Shown here: positions 18,154 to 28,139 of the stretch, one piece after another | Numbering within the stretch: the first letter of the stretch is position 1 | Layout: the number at the start of each line of letters is the position of its first letter | NCBI RefSeq assembly: GCF_900114315.1 | Contig: NZ_FOSQ01000002.1 | Span: 434,001-498,000, forward strand | Direction of reading: 5' to 3' | Source of the DNA: Falsiroseomonas stagni DSM 19981 | GTDB taxonomy: Bacteria > Pseudomonadota > Alphaproteobacteria > Acetobacterales > Acetobacteraceae | DNA length: 64,000 nt | Program-made: the position numbers and the translations under genes | The notes under the pieces: model-generated | The model's input: only the letters and a program-made list of their open reading frames with translations | Database searches by the model: none | Told to the model about the DNA's origin: nothing

Positions 18154-18231
18154 GCCGGCGCGCCTCCGGGCGCCCTACAGCCCCGCGCGCCTCCGGGCGC
18201 CCTACAGCCCCGCGCGCCTCCGGGCGCGACG
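18154..18231. repeat. 27-bp tandem repeat, nearly three copies
   Basis: Units at 18154-18180, 18181-18207 and 18208-18231 share the core CGCGCCTCCGGGCG. The third unit encodes the arginine-rich end of the small minus-strand protein and the second holds its stop codon (18202-18204). The extra copies lie after the stop, so the end of that gene looks to have been duplicated outward toward the monooxygenase gene. Confidence 0.85.
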
Positions 18232-18522
18232 CATCAACCAGCCCGCAACACCGGGCGCCTTGTCGATGAGGTCGCTCAAGGCGCGGCGCTCGGCCTCCGC
18301 CTTCGCCCGCGCCGCGGCGGCTTCCAGCGCCTGGCCGCGCGCGACCAGACGCGCCTCGTCCATCTCCGCCATCCGGCGCTTCATATAGGCATCGGCGCCC
18401 TCGGCCTCGATCCGCCGCAGCGTCGCCTCCATCGCTTCCAGCGACTGGCGCAGCGAATCGACATCGGTGGACGCGGCGGGCTTCTGGCTGCGAAGGGGCG
18501 GTTTCTGGCGGCGCCGGCTCAT
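18202..18522 (-). CDS. Small charged coiled-coil protein, function unknown
   Basis: 106 residues from ATG 18522, which has a very good GGAGGA site just upstream. The N-terminus is basic and proline-rich (MSRRRQKPPLR); residues about 28-85 are a long Ala/Glu/Arg-rich helix with heptad-like spacing (SLEAMEATLRRIEAEGADAY, later ARGQALEAAAARAKAEAERR); the end is arginine-rich. No signal peptide or membrane segment. I do not recognise the family. The C-terminus is built from the 27-bp tandem repeat. It precedes nothing in an operon and converges on the monooxygenase. Confidence 0.6.
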   Translation of the reverse strand: MSRRRQKPPLRSQKPAASTDVDSLRQSLEAMEATLRRIEAEGADAYMKRRMAEMDEARLVARGQALEAAAARAKAEAERRALSDLIDKAPGVAGWLMRRARRRAGL

Positions 18523-18601
18523 GGCTTCCTCCCGCCCCACCGCGAGGCAGGGCGCACTGCAGAAGGGGTGGGGAAGGCGATGGCTCCCCAGGGAAGGGGT
18601 A

Positions 18602-18674
18602 TGCCCCGTACGGGATTCGAACCCGTGTTACAGCCTTGAAAGGGCCGTGTCCTAGGCCTCTAGACGAACGGGAC
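18602..18674 (-). tRNA. tRNA-Glu (anticodon TTC)
   Basis: Read on the minus strand the 73 bases fold as a cloverleaf: acceptor GTCCCGT paired with ACGGGGC (one G-U), D arm GTCT/GGAC, anticodon loop CTTTCAA giving TTC, and T arm ACGGG-TTCGAAT-CCCGT. The sequence closely follows bacterial tRNA-Glu. CCA is not encoded after the discriminator base. Confidence 0.96.
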
Positions 18675-18690
18675 AGCCGGAGGTGGGGGG

Positions 18691-18719
18691 CGTATGGCCG
18701 CGCCGGCGCCACCGGTCAA
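18691..18719 (-). promoter_or_regulatory. Sigma-70 promoter of tRNA-Glu
   Basis: On the minus strand TTGACC (18719-18714) and CATACG (18696-18691) are 17 bases apart, placing the start of transcription about 10 bases before the tRNA. The -35 box overlaps the last codons of the flavoprotein gene. Confidence 0.6.
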
Positions 18720-19795
18720 GCCCTGGGATCACCCAAGCGGGTGCGCCGTGCCGCCCAGCGGGCCATCCCGGGCAGCCATCCCGCCGCCAGCGCCACCGCG
18801 CCGGGCGCCCGCGCCAGCGCCACATCCATCGCGCGCGCCACGCGCATCCCGGGCTGCACATGGCGCGCCCAGCCGGCCTGGTGCATCGCCGCCCCCTGCC
18901 CCGCCAGGATCGCCTGCGCAGCAAGCCTGCCGGACCCCAGCGCCATCGCGATCCCGTCCCCGCAGAGGGAGGGGATGACCGCCGCCTGGTCCCCCACGCG
19001 GAACACGCCCGATTCGGCCGGCGCAATGTACCCGTAGGGCACCGCCGCCACCGCCAGCGGCCGCGCCCAGACCGCCACGGCATCCCGCAGCAGGTCGCGC
19101 GCCACTGCGCTGCCGCCGGCCACCAGGGCCAGCAGCGCCGCCGGATCCCGCGCCGCCGCCGCCAGGCCCGGCGTCCCGGCCGGCAGCGCCAGACAGAGAT
19201 TCGCGCCGCCCCCCGCCCGCGGCTGCAACCCCGCATAGCCGCCCGCGCAGGCCAGCACGGCGATGGCATCGCCGATCGGCACGCCCTCCAGCGCCAGCTT
19301 CAGCCCGACCGACCCGCCCGCCGCATCCCGCGCCAACCCGCGCAACTCGTGCTTCCCCGTCGCTAGCACCACCGCGCCGGCGGCCTCGACCCGCCCATCC
19401 CCCAGCCGCAGGCGCCAGCCGCCATCGCCCCAGGCCGCGGCGGTCACGGCCACCCCGCGCCGGACCTCCGCGCCCGAGGCTTCGGCCAGCGCCAGCAGCG
19501 CCTCATCCAGCACCAACCGGGGCAGGCTCCAGGCCGCGAAGGGCAGGTCGAACCGTCCCTGCCGCCGTCCGGCCGCGAAGATCGCCCGCCGCACCGGCAC
19601 CGCCCCCAGCGCCGCCAGGTCGATGCCGAGTCCCGCCAGCGCCGCCGCCGCATCGGCACCCAGGAATTCGCCGCAGACCTTCTCCTGCGTCGCCGCACTG
19701 CGTTCCAGCAGCAGGGGGCGGGCACCCGCGCGGGCCAGGGTGATGGCGGCCGCCGCGCCCGCCGGCCCGCCGCCCAGGATCACCAGCGGCCTCAT
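18716..19795 (-). CDS. FAD-dependent oxidoreductase, geranylgeranyl reductase/FixC-like
   Basis: 359-residue flavoprotein. The N-terminal Rossmann motif is ILGGGPAGAAAAITLARAG, followed by KVCGEFLG, which matches the family's flavin-adjacent motif, and a late FRVGDQAAVIPSLCGDGIAMAL, the second FAD-binding block of this group. Such enzymes act as hydroxylases or reductases on aromatic or isoprenoid rings. Its start overlaps the methyltransferase stop (ATGA), and it is third in a polyketide synthase-methyltransferase-flavoprotein operon, so it probably oxidises or reduces the polyketide product, as flavoproteins do in Streptomyces srs-type clusters. Confidence 0.87.
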   Translation of the reverse strand: MRPLVILGGGPAGAAAAITLARAGARPLLLERSAATQEKVCGEFLGADAAAALAGLGIDLAALGAVPVRRAIFAAGRRQGRFDLPFAAWSLPRLVLDEALLALAEASGAEVRRGVAVTAAAWGDGGWRLRLGDGRVEAAGAVVLATGKHELRGLARDAAGGSVGLKLALEGVPIGDAIAVLACAGGYAGLQPRAGGGANLCLALPAGTPGLAAAARDPAALLALVAGGSAVARDLLRDAVAVWARPLAVAAVPYGYIAPAESGVFRVGDQAAVIPSLCGDGIAMALGSGRLAAQAILAGQGAAMHQAGWARHVQPGMRVARAMDVALARAPGAVALAAGWLPGMARWAARRTRLGDPRA

Positions 19796-20475
19796 GGGCC
19801 CCCCGGCCCCTCCACCGCCCAGCGGAAGGGCAGCACCCAGCGCGCCTCCGCCGCCACCCCGGCCTCCGCCGCCAGCCGCTTCCAGTCCTCCCGCTTGAAG
19901 CCCCGCGCGATGGAGATCGGCCCGTCATGGCTCACCATCGGGTGCATCCGCATCAGCCGCGTTCCCGCCCAGACCGCCGCCCAGGGAATCCAGTGGCGGT
20001 GCAGGTCCAGGATCAGCCAGCGGTCCCGCGCATGGGCCGGCAGCCAGCGCAGGAAGCGAACCAGCGTCGGGTCATCCAGGTGATGCGCGAAGAGCCCGCA
20101 GATCACGACATCGAAGCGCCGCTCCGCCGGCAGGTCGAACAGGTCCGCCGTGATCCAGCGCGCCGGCGTGCCCTTCGCCATGGCGTGCCGCTCCGCCCAG
20201 GGGCTGCGGTCCAGGCCCCAGAGTTCCGTCTTCACGCCGCGGTCCCGTCCCCACCGCGCCACCGCCCGCAGCGCATCGCCCCCGCCCGCGCCCACATCCA
20301 GCACGGAGATCGACCGCCGCGGCCGTGCCGCCACCACGCGGTCCAGGAAGCGCAGCAGCGGCGCGTAGGCGAAGGTGATGCGGTTCAGTGTCTCCAGGTC
20401 CCGCAGCGCGGCGGCGAAATCGGCCTCCGTCTGGCCCGGGTCGTCCATGATCTCGGCCTGCTGGCTGCGGGGCAT
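19792..20475 (-). CDS. Class I SAM-dependent methyltransferase
   Basis: 227 residues. Motif I is SVLDVGAGGGDALRAV near residue 60, followed by ELWGLDRSPWA and the ITADLFDLPAERRFDVVICGLFAHHL acidic loop and post-I region, standard for class I methyltransferases. No membrane segment. Lies 2 bp after the polyketide synthase gene and overlaps the flavoprotein gene, so a role in O- or C-methylation of the polyketide ring or chain is the natural reading. MDDPGQ at 20448 is a possible later start. Confidence 0.87.
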   Translation of the reverse strand: MPRSQQAEIMDDPGQTEADFAAALRDLETLNRITFAYAPLLRFLDRVVAARPRRSISVLDVGAGGGDALRAVARWGRDRGVKTELWGLDRSPWAERHAMAKGTPARWITADLFDLPAERRFDVVICGLFAHHLDDPTLVRFLRWLPAHARDRWLILDLHRHWIPWAAVWAGTRLMRMHPMVSHDGPISIARGFKREDWKRLAAEAGVAAEARWVLPFRWAVEGPGGP

Positions 20476-20477
20476 GG

Positions 20478-21536
20478 TCAGGCTGCCTCGAACCGCATCG
20501 CCTCGGCCGACAGCCCCGGCCCGAAGGCCAGCGCGCAGCCCCGCCCCCGCCGCCCTGCCCGCATCATCCGCTCCAGCACGAACAGCACGGTGGCGGAGGA
20601 CATGTTGCCATGGTCGGACAGCACCCCCCGGCTGGTCTCCAGCGCATCCCCGGGCAGGTCGAGCCCATGGGCCACCGCATCCAGGATGCTCCGCCCGCCC
20701 GGATGCACGGCCCAGAGATCCACGCTGCTCACCGCCCGCCCCGCCAGCATCCGCGGTGCCAGGTCCGGCAACGCATGGGCCAGGGTGAAGGGCACCATGC
20801 CGGACAGCGTCATGTCGAAGCCGGCATCGCCGATGCGCCAGGTGATCTGCTCATGCGCCTCCGGGATCACCACGCTGCTGAACCCGTCCAGCCGCAGCCC
20901 GGTCGCCTCGGCGGAGACGAGGGCCGTGGCACAGCCATCGGCGAACAGCAGGAAGCACAATAGCTGTTCCAGCGCCGTCGTGCCCTGCAGGTGCAGCGTG
21001 CAGAGTTCCAGGCAGACCACCAGCACCCGCGCTTCCGGTTGGCTCCGCACCGTGTGCCAGGCGAGCTTCAGCGCGTTGATGGCGGCCTGGCAGCCCATGA
21101 AGCCCACGGTGGTGCGTTCCACCGACAGTGGCAGCCCGAACCGGGTGATGATGTGCCGATCCATCCCCGGGGCCACGAAGCCGGTGCAGGTCGCGACGAT
21201 GATGTGGGTGATCCCCGGCCCTTCGTCCCGCAGGCCGAGCCGTTCCAGCGCGGCATCCGCCAGGCCCGGGGCCTCATCCTCCCACCGCCGCATCCGCGCG
21301 CGCGTCGTCGGGAAGGCGCCCCCCTGGCGGTAGAAGCCGCAGGTCGTGCCGGACCCCTCCGGCTCCGACGGGGTCAGGACGGAATGGCGGCTGGCGATCC
21401 CGGCGCGCGACGCCATCCTGGCGAAGGCGGCGCGGTCCCGGCCCAGCGCCTGCGCCATGGCGAAGGCCGAAAAAGCGCCATGCACCTGATGGGCCGGCGT
21501 GGCGGTGGCGATGCGATTCAGGAAGACCTGTGTCAT
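20478..21536 (-). CDS. Type III polyketide synthase (chalcone/stilbene synthase family)
   Basis: 352 residues from ATG 21536, which has AAGGTGG five bases upstream; GTG codons at 21542 and 21545 are alternatives. The thiolase-fold catalytic triad can be read: Cys149 in TVGFMGCQAAINALK, His278 in LWAVHPGGRSILDAV and Asn311 in SDHGNMSSATVLFVLE. Type III synthases extend acyl-CoA starters with malonyl-CoA to alkylpyrones or alkylresorcinols. It heads a tight three-gene operon with a methyltransferase and a flavoprotein. The starter and chain length cannot be read from sequence by eye. Confidence 0.93.
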   Translation of the reverse strand: MTQVFLNRIATATPAHQVHGAFSAFAMAQALGRDRAAFARMASRAGIASRHSVLTPSEPEGSGTTCGFYRQGGAFPTTRARMRRWEDEAPGLADAALERLGLRDEGPGITHIIVATCTGFVAPGMDRHIITRFGLPLSVERTTVGFMGCQAAINALKLAWHTVRSQPEARVLVVCLELCTLHLQGTTALEQLLCFLLFADGCATALVSAEATGLRLDGFSSVVIPEAHEQITWRIGDAGFDMTLSGMVPFTLAHALPDLAPRMLAGRAVSSVDLWAVHPGGRSILDAVAHGLDLPGDALETSRGVLSDHGNMSSATVLFVLERMMRAGRRGRGCALAFGPGLSAEAMRFEAA

Positions 21537-21910
21537 GCCCACCACCTTGGTCGGGCGGGCCAGCCGGTAAGGCCTGGCTGACCGGACACCCGATCATGTG
21601 ACGCGACTCCGCCATGCGCCAGAGTCAATCCTGGGCAGCCCATAACGCAGGCCTGCCGCCAAGCCCTGCTTTTCCCAGGTTTTTCCTGGTCCTGCCCGGC
21701 GTTCTGAACATGACAGGTTTCTTGTGATTTGGGGGTGTGTTGGCCGCCCGACTGGCCCATATGGTGCCGGCGGCCGAATCGCGGCCCCTTCCCAACCGCA
21801 TGACCTCTGTCCCGCCGGTGAACCCGCGCGGGCCATCGGCCGTGCCGGGCCCGGGATCGGGACGCGGCTTCGGGCACCGACGTGATGGCGGCAGGGACAC
21901 GGGCTGACAG
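21537..21910. other. Divergent intergenic region, polyketide synthase/sigma factor
   Basis: 374 bp between divergent genes. The middle (about 21660-21750) is richer in A and T than the surroundings, with TTTTCCCAGGTTTTTCCTGG forming a small imperfect repeat near 21670, and must hold promoters for both directions. I see no consensus -35/-10 pair that I would defend, no RNA gene and no supported ORF. Confidence 0.4.
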
Positions 21911-23725
<1,815 letters not shown>

Positions 23726-23733
23726 TCTTGAAG

Positions 23734-23766
23734 CGCCGGCGGGGCTGATCCCCGCCGGCGTCTTTC
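23734..23766. terminator. Rho-independent terminator between sigma factor and H-NS-like gene
   Basis: Perfect 11-bp stem CGCCGGCGGGG/CCCCGCCGGCG (23734-23744 and 23750-23760) with loop CTGAT, then TCTTTCG on the plus strand. Placed between two converging genes, it probably ends the sigma factor transcript. Confidence 0.8.
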
Positions 23767-23769
23767 GCC

Positions 23770-24150
23770 TCAGACGGCGTAGTCGTTCCGGCTGCGCCCC
23801 TCGGCCTCTACCGCCTGCACCCAGCGCGGCGGACGCCCACGGCCCGACCAGGGCTCCCCATTCGGCCCGCGATACTTCACCGCCGCGCTCGCCCGCGTCT
23901 TCTTCTCGGGCTTCGCATTGCGGCGGCGGCCGGAGGAAGTGGGTGCGATCTCGCCCAGCACTTCGGTCAGGCTGATGCCGAGCGAGGCGGCCTTCTTGCG
24001 GGTTTCCTCGATGAAGCTGCGGCGTTCGACCTCGCCCCGCTCCTGCGCCAGGCGTTCGGCCGCTGCAGCCACTTCCCGCAATTCAGCGACGCCCAGGGTA
24101 TCCAGCGCGGCCAGGGCCGTGGCCAGTGCGGTTTTTTCAGTTGCGGTCAT
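23770..24150 (-). CDS. H-NS family nucleoid-associated protein
   Basis: 126 residues. The N-terminal half is a coiled-coil oligomerisation region (LREVAAAAERLAQERGEVER); after a basic linker with GRRRNAKPEKKTR comes the DNA-binding core VKYRGPNGEPWSGRGRPPRWV, the clear signature of H-NS/HvrA type proteins, whose GRGRPP hook enters the minor groove of A/T-rich DNA. Likely silences horizontally acquired or A/T-rich DNA. It converges on the sigma factor gene; upstream lies a 616 bp non-coding repeat region. Confidence 0.92.
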   Translation of the reverse strand: MTATEKTALATALAALDTLGVAELREVAAAAERLAQERGEVERRSFIEETRKKAASLGISLTEVLGEIAPTSSGRRRNAKPEKKTRASAAVKYRGPNGEPWSGRGRPPRWVQAVEAEGRSRNDYAV

Positions 24151-24766
24151 GATGTTGCCTTTATCAAGCCCGCCCGGGGCGTTTCGATCCGGGCAGATGA
24201 CACAGGCATAACGCGTAAAACCGCCGCTGGAAACGAATTATACCAACGGCACGATGGAGTGACCTGCGGCCAGCAAAGCCGGCCGAGGCCGCGAACGCGG
24301 CACGCCGGTCGTCCGGCGAGCCAAGGCCGCGGAGCGGCCGCCCGGCGCTTGAGGGCAGCAAAACAATACCAACGGCACGATGGAGTGACCTGCGGCCGGC
24401 AAAGCCGGCCGAGGCCGCGAATGCGGCCCGCCGGTCGTCCGGCGAGCCAAGGCCGCGGAGCGGCCGCCCGGCGCTTGAGGGCAGCAAAACAATACCAACG
24501 AGTCGCTGAAAGCGGCCGTTGGTATTAATCGCGAGCACCGGGGCCGCCGGCTTCCCGAAAAGGATTAATGCTGCCGGCGCCCGGGCCTTTTATTCCGACG
24601 CCGGTCTTAAATTCGCCTCGCGCCCCTGGGTCTCCAGCGTCCGGAAAATGACGGGTTCGGCGATCATGCGCCTCCCGGCGCACAGCCTGGACCGCGAACA
24701 ACAAGCGATGCCATCCGACCGTTGGGGTCGAGGGCGATCGCAGGAATGATAGGCCTGGGGGGGGTT
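24151..24766. other. Non-coding region with repeat element
   Basis: 616 bp without a believable gene. It holds the H-NS gene leader (24151-24235), a repeat element with near-matching ends (24236-24530, described separately) and a remainder of mixed composition (24531-24766) with some A/T-rich patches such as AAAAGGATTAATG near 24557. Open frames across it are reading frames through palindromic repeats. Confidence 0.6.
24236..24530. repeat. Repeat element with inverted ends and two 126-bp tandem units
   Basis: Two near-identical units at 24240-24365 and 24366-24491, each starting ATACCAACGGCACGATGGAG and ending GCTTGAGGGCAGCAAAACA, then a third partial start at 24492. CCGTTGGTATTAATC at 24516-24530 is an inverted copy of the outer left end (GAATTATACCAACGG), so the block is flanked by near-matching inverted ends about 15 bp long. 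Each unit contains GC-rich palindromes such as GGCCGCGGAGCGGCC. No transposase. A related diverged unit seems present at 27968-28139. Confidence 0.85.
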
Positions 24767-24842
<76 letters not shown>

Positions 24843-24866
24843 GGGCGGTAACCGCCGGTGGGGGGC

Positions 24867-24894
24867 GTTTAAGGGGTGGGACGGGGTTTGGCAA
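24867..24894 (-). promoter_or_regulatory. Candidate sigma-70 promoter of tRNA-Lys
   Basis: Minus-strand TTGCCA (24894-24889) and TTAAAC (24872-24867), 16 bases apart, about 25 bases ahead of the tRNA. It lies between the end of rodA and the tRNA, so tRNA-Lys can be expressed apart from the cell shape operon. Confidence 0.5.
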
Positions 24895-24926
24895 GCCCAT
24901 GCAGTCATGGGAGACCTGCATTTGCG

Positions 24927-26078
24927 TCAGGTCTCGTCGCGCTCGGCGCCCATCTCCGCATCCCGGTGCACATGCGCCGACATCAGCAGCCCGAAGCCGA
25001 TCATCACGGTGATCATCGCGGACCCGCCATGGCTGATCAGCGGCAGCGGCACGCCACCCACGGGGATGGACCCCGTGACCATGGCGATGTTGACGAAGAC
25101 GTAGAGGAAGTAGTTCGTCGCCAGCCCCACGGCGAGCAGCCGGCCGAACTGGTGACGGCTGCGCAGCGCGACGAGGAAGCCGAAGGCGATCACGCAGGCC
25201 AGCAGGCCCAGCACGGACAGGCCGCCGACCAGGCCGAATTCCTCGGCCAGCATGGTGAAGATGAAATCCGTCTGCTTTTCCGGCAGGAAGTTCAGGTGGC
25301 CCTGCGTTCCTTGCAGGAACCCCTTCCCCCAGAAACCGCCGGAACCGAGCGCGATCTTCGACTGGATGATGTTGTACCCCGCCCCCAGCGGATCACTTTC
25401 CGGATCCAGGAAGGTCGTGATCCGGGCGCGCTGATAATCGTGCAGGTTTTCGTAGACGATCGGCGCCACGATGGCGACGGCGCCGACCACCAGGGCGAAT
25501 TTCCAAAGCCGGACCCCGGCGGCGAAGAATACCGCCCCGCCGATCATCAGCGTGATCAGCGATGTGCCGAGATTAGGCTGCTTGAAGATCATCGCCGCCG
25601 GAACCAGCACGGCGATGATCGGCGGAATCAGGAAAAGCGGATTGCCGATCCTTTCCCAGGACGCCTTGTGGAACCAGGATGCCAGCGCCACGACCAGCAT
25701 GATCTTCATCAGCTCGGAAGGCTGCAGCTGCACCGGCCCGATATCGATCCAGCGCTGCGCCCCCTTCCCGACCTGGCCATGCAGCGCCACCAGCACCAGC
25801 AGGCCGACACCCATCGCATAGCCAACCCAGGCGAAGCGGGCGATGAGCCGGATATCCACCAGCGCGATGGACAGCATCATCACCAGGCCGAAGCCGAAGC
25901 GGATGGCATGCCGCCCCGCATAGGGATCGGGCGATCCGCCACCCGCCGAATACAGCGCCACATATCCCACGCCGGCGACGGCGCAGAGCAGCAGCACGAA
26001 AACCCACGGAATCTGCCAGAGCTTCTCGAAAACCCCGCTGCCCCGCTCCCGCAGCAGCAGCCGCCGTTCGAACTTCAT
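24927..26078 (-). CDS. rodA: Rod shape-determining protein RodA (SEDS glycosyltransferase)
   Basis: 383 residues with about ten membrane helices. SEDS signatures are present: GKGAQRWIDIGPVQLQPSELMK near residue 107, FKQPNLGTS near 168 and the C-terminal SIPVGGVPLPLISHGGSAMIT. RodA polymerises glycan strands for sidewall elongation with PBP2. ATG 26078 overlaps the mrdA stop (ATGA), so the two partner enzymes are translationally coupled; upstream in-frame starts lie inside mrdA. It is the last gene of mreB-mreC-mreD-mrdA-rodA. Confidence 0.95.
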   Translation of the reverse strand: MKFERRLLLRERGSGVFEKLWQIPWVFVLLLCAVAGVGYVALYSAGGGSPDPYAGRHAIRFGFGLVMMLSIALVDIRLIARFAWVGYAMGVGLLVLVALHGQVGKGAQRWIDIGPVQLQPSELMKIMLVVALASWFHKASWERIGNPLFLIPPIIAVLVPAAMIFKQPNLGTSLITLMIGGAVFFAAGVRLWKFALVVGAVAIVAPIVYENLHDYQRARITTFLDPESDPLGAGYNIIQSKIALGSGGFWGKGFLQGTQGHLNFLPEKQTDFIFTMLAEEFGLVGGLSVLGLLACVIAFGFLVALRSRHQFGRLLAVGLATNYFLYVFVNIAMVTGSIPVGGVPLPLISHGGSAMITVMIGFGLLMSAHVHRDAEMGAERDET

Positions 26079-27967
26079 GGCCGTACCGGCGGTATGGCGG
26101 ATCGCGGCGCTTCCGCCACCCGCGCGGGCAGGCCGCCGGGGCCAGGCCGCAGGCGCTGGAACGCCTCCACCAGCACATCCTTCGCCAGCGGCGCGGCGGC
26201 GGCGGAGCCGCTGGTCCCGTGCTCCACCACCACGGAGACGGCGAAGATCGGGTTCTCCATCGGCGCGAAGGCCACGAACAGCGCATGCGGCCGCCATTCC
26301 CGGGGCATCTGGTCCACCCGGAAGCCGCGTTCCCGCTGTTCGCGGCTGACGCGTCGCACCTGCGTCGTGCCGGTCTTGCCCGCCATGGCGCCGAGTTCGG
26401 GCGGCAGCCTGGCGATCCGCGCCGTCCCCCCCTGTTCGTTCACGACCGCCCACATGGCTTCCCGCACCAGCCGCAGGTCACGTTCCGGAATGCCGAGGCT
26501 CGGCCAGTCCTCCGCCCGCACGCCCCGCACCGGCCGCCCGCCGATGGAGCGCGTGAGATGCGGCTGCACCGCGCGGCCGGTCGCGAGCCGCGCCGTCATG
26601 GTGGCCAGCGACAGGGGCGTCAGCTGGTAGAAGCCCTGCCCGATGCCATGCACCACGGTGTCGCCCAGTGCCCAGGGCCTGCCCTGCGCCTGGCGCCATT
26701 CCCGCGTCGGCACCAGCCCGGGCCGCGTGCCCGGCAATTCGATCTCCAGCGGCACGCCCAGCCCGAAGCGCCGCGCCATGGCGGCGATGCGGTCCATGCC
26801 GACGCGCTTCGCGACCTCATAGAAATAGACGTCGCAGGACACTTTCAGCGCCGTCCGCATGTCCACGCCGCCATGGCCAGGCCGGTGCCAGCAATGGAAG
26901 CGGCTGTCGCCGAGGTCCATGTAGCCGGGGCAGGTCACACGCTCCCCGGGCGTCACCACCCGCGCCTCCAGCCCCGCCAGCGCCACCACCATCTTGAAGG
27001 TGGACCCTGGCGCGTAGAGCCCGTTGGTCGCCTTGTTGATCAGCGGCGTCGCCCGGTTGGCCGTCCATTCCCGCCATTGCGCGGCGGAAACGCCCGAATT
27101 GAACACATTGGGATCGAAGCTCGGCTGCGTCGCCATCGCCAGCAATTCGCCGTTCCGCGCATCCATCAGGACGACGGAGGTGCCTTCCTCGATCTTGCCG
27201 CGGATCGACTTCTGCAGTTCCGCATCCACGGAAAGCTGCACATCCTGGCCCTGGACGCCCTCCCGCCTGTCCAGCTCCCGGATCACCCGGCCGACGGCAT
27301 TGACCTCCAGCTGCACCGCCCCGGCGCGGCCACGCAGCGCCAAATCGTGGTGCCGCTCGATCCCCGCGCGGCCCACGCGGATGCCGGGCAGTTCCAGCAG
27401 CGGGTCGCCATCCATGTCGCGCTCCGCCGGCGGCGCGACATAGCCGACGATATGGGCCAGGTGCTCGCCCTCCGCATAGATGCGCGTGGTGCCGACATCG
27501 ACGCTGATGCCCGGCAGGTCCGGCGCGTTCAGCTCGATCCGCGCCATCTCCTCCCAGCTCAGGAATTCGCGGACCACGACGGGCACGAAGCGGCGGCGGC
27601 GGCGGACCTCGCGTTCGATCCGCGCCCGCTCGGCATCCGTCAGGGGGATGATTTTCGTCAATGTCTCCAGCGTGGCGCCAACGTCGGAGGTCTGCTCCGC
27701 CACCAGCAAGGCGCGCCAGTTCAACTGGTTGCCCGCGATGACGCGCCCTTCCCGGTCCAGCACCCGGCCCCGCGGCGGCGCCAGCAGCCGGGCGGACAGG
27801 CGGTTCTCCTCCGCCAGCGTCGCGTAGCGCTCGCCCTCATCCACCTGGAGCGTGTGGAGGCGATGCGCCAGGAAGCCCAGCAGCCCCATCTGCCCCGCAC
27901 CGAGCAGCAGCGCCCGCCGGCCGAAGATGCCGCGGACCCGCTCCTCCTCCCGCTGCTTGCGGCTCAT
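26075..27967 (-). CDS. mrdA: Penicillin-binding protein 2 (peptidoglycan transpeptidase)
   Basis: 630 residues. One membrane helix (residues about 18-35), then the PBP dimerisation region with RLLAPPRGRVLDREGRVIAGN, and a transpeptidase domain with the active serine in GSTFKM (Ser322, Lys325), SCD at 377-379 as the second motif and AGKTGTTQV around residue 540. PBP2 crosslinks elongating glycan made by RodA. The gene is fourth in the elongasome operon; a 172 bp spacer with palindromic repeats separates it from mreD. Confidence 0.96.
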   Translation of the reverse strand: MSRKQREEERVRGIFGRRALLLGAGQMGLLGFLAHRLHTLQVDEGERYATLAEENRLSARLLAPPRGRVLDREGRVIAGNQLNWRALLVAEQTSDVGATLETLTKIIPLTDAERARIEREVRRRRRFVPVVVREFLSWEEMARIELNAPDLPGISVDVGTTRIYAEGEHLAHIVGYVAPPAERDMDGDPLLELPGIRVGRAGIERHHDLALRGRAGAVQLEVNAVGRVIRELDRREGVQGQDVQLSVDAELQKSIRGKIEEGTSVVLMDARNGELLAMATQPSFDPNVFNSGVSAAQWREWTANRATPLINKATNGLYAPGSTFKMVVALAGLEARVVTPGERVTCPGYMDLGDSRFHCWHRPGHGGVDMRTALKVSCDVYFYEVAKRVGMDRIAAMARRFGLGVPLEIELPGTRPGLVPTREWRQAQGRPWALGDTVVHGIGQGFYQLTPLSLATMTARLATGRAVQPHLTRSIGGRPVRGVRAEDWPSLGIPERDLRLVREAMWAVVNEQGGTARIARLPPELGAMAGKTGTTQVRRVSREQRERGFRVDQMPREWRPHALFVAFAPMENPIFAVSVVVEHGTSGSAAAAPLAKDVLVEAFQRLRPGPGGLPARVAEAPRSAIPPVRP

Positions 27968-28139
27968 AAATCCATGCCCTCAAGCGTCGTGCCGAAGGCA
28001 CGCCGATGGCGTGACGGGCGCGCGCTCCGCGCGCTTGCCTGCGCGCCTACGCGCTGTGGCGTTGGGCCATGCAGGCGGTCTGTGCGCGGGGCCGCATTCG
28101 CGGCCGGAACTTCGGCGGGATGCGAGATGCAGGGCCGGC
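27968..28139. repeat. Palindromic spacer in the mreD-mrdA gap, related to the 126-bp repeat
   Basis: The gap has a chain of palindromes (GCCGCATTCGCGGC, GCGCGCTCCGCGCGC, CGTGCCGAAGGCACG). Read on the minus strand it contains GCCGCGAATGCGGCC, then AAGCGCGCGGAGCGCGCGCC, then CGCTTGAGGGCA, in the same order as GCCGCGAATGCGGCC, AAGGCCGCGGAGCGGCCGCC and CGCTTGAGGGCA in the 24366-24491 unit. The middle parts differ, so it is a diverged family member inside an operon. Confidence 0.6.

Noticed and set aside
18154-18231. CRISPR-like short repeats
   Set aside because: Units are directly adjacent with no spacers between them.
24236-24530. CRISPR array
   Set aside because: Only two long units of 126 bp without spacers; no cas genes in the window.
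24164-24538. Open frames across the 126-bp repeats
   Set aside because: The translation merely repeats the DNA unit (RPLRGLGSPDDRRAAFAA recurring) and no start with ribosome site or family match is seen.
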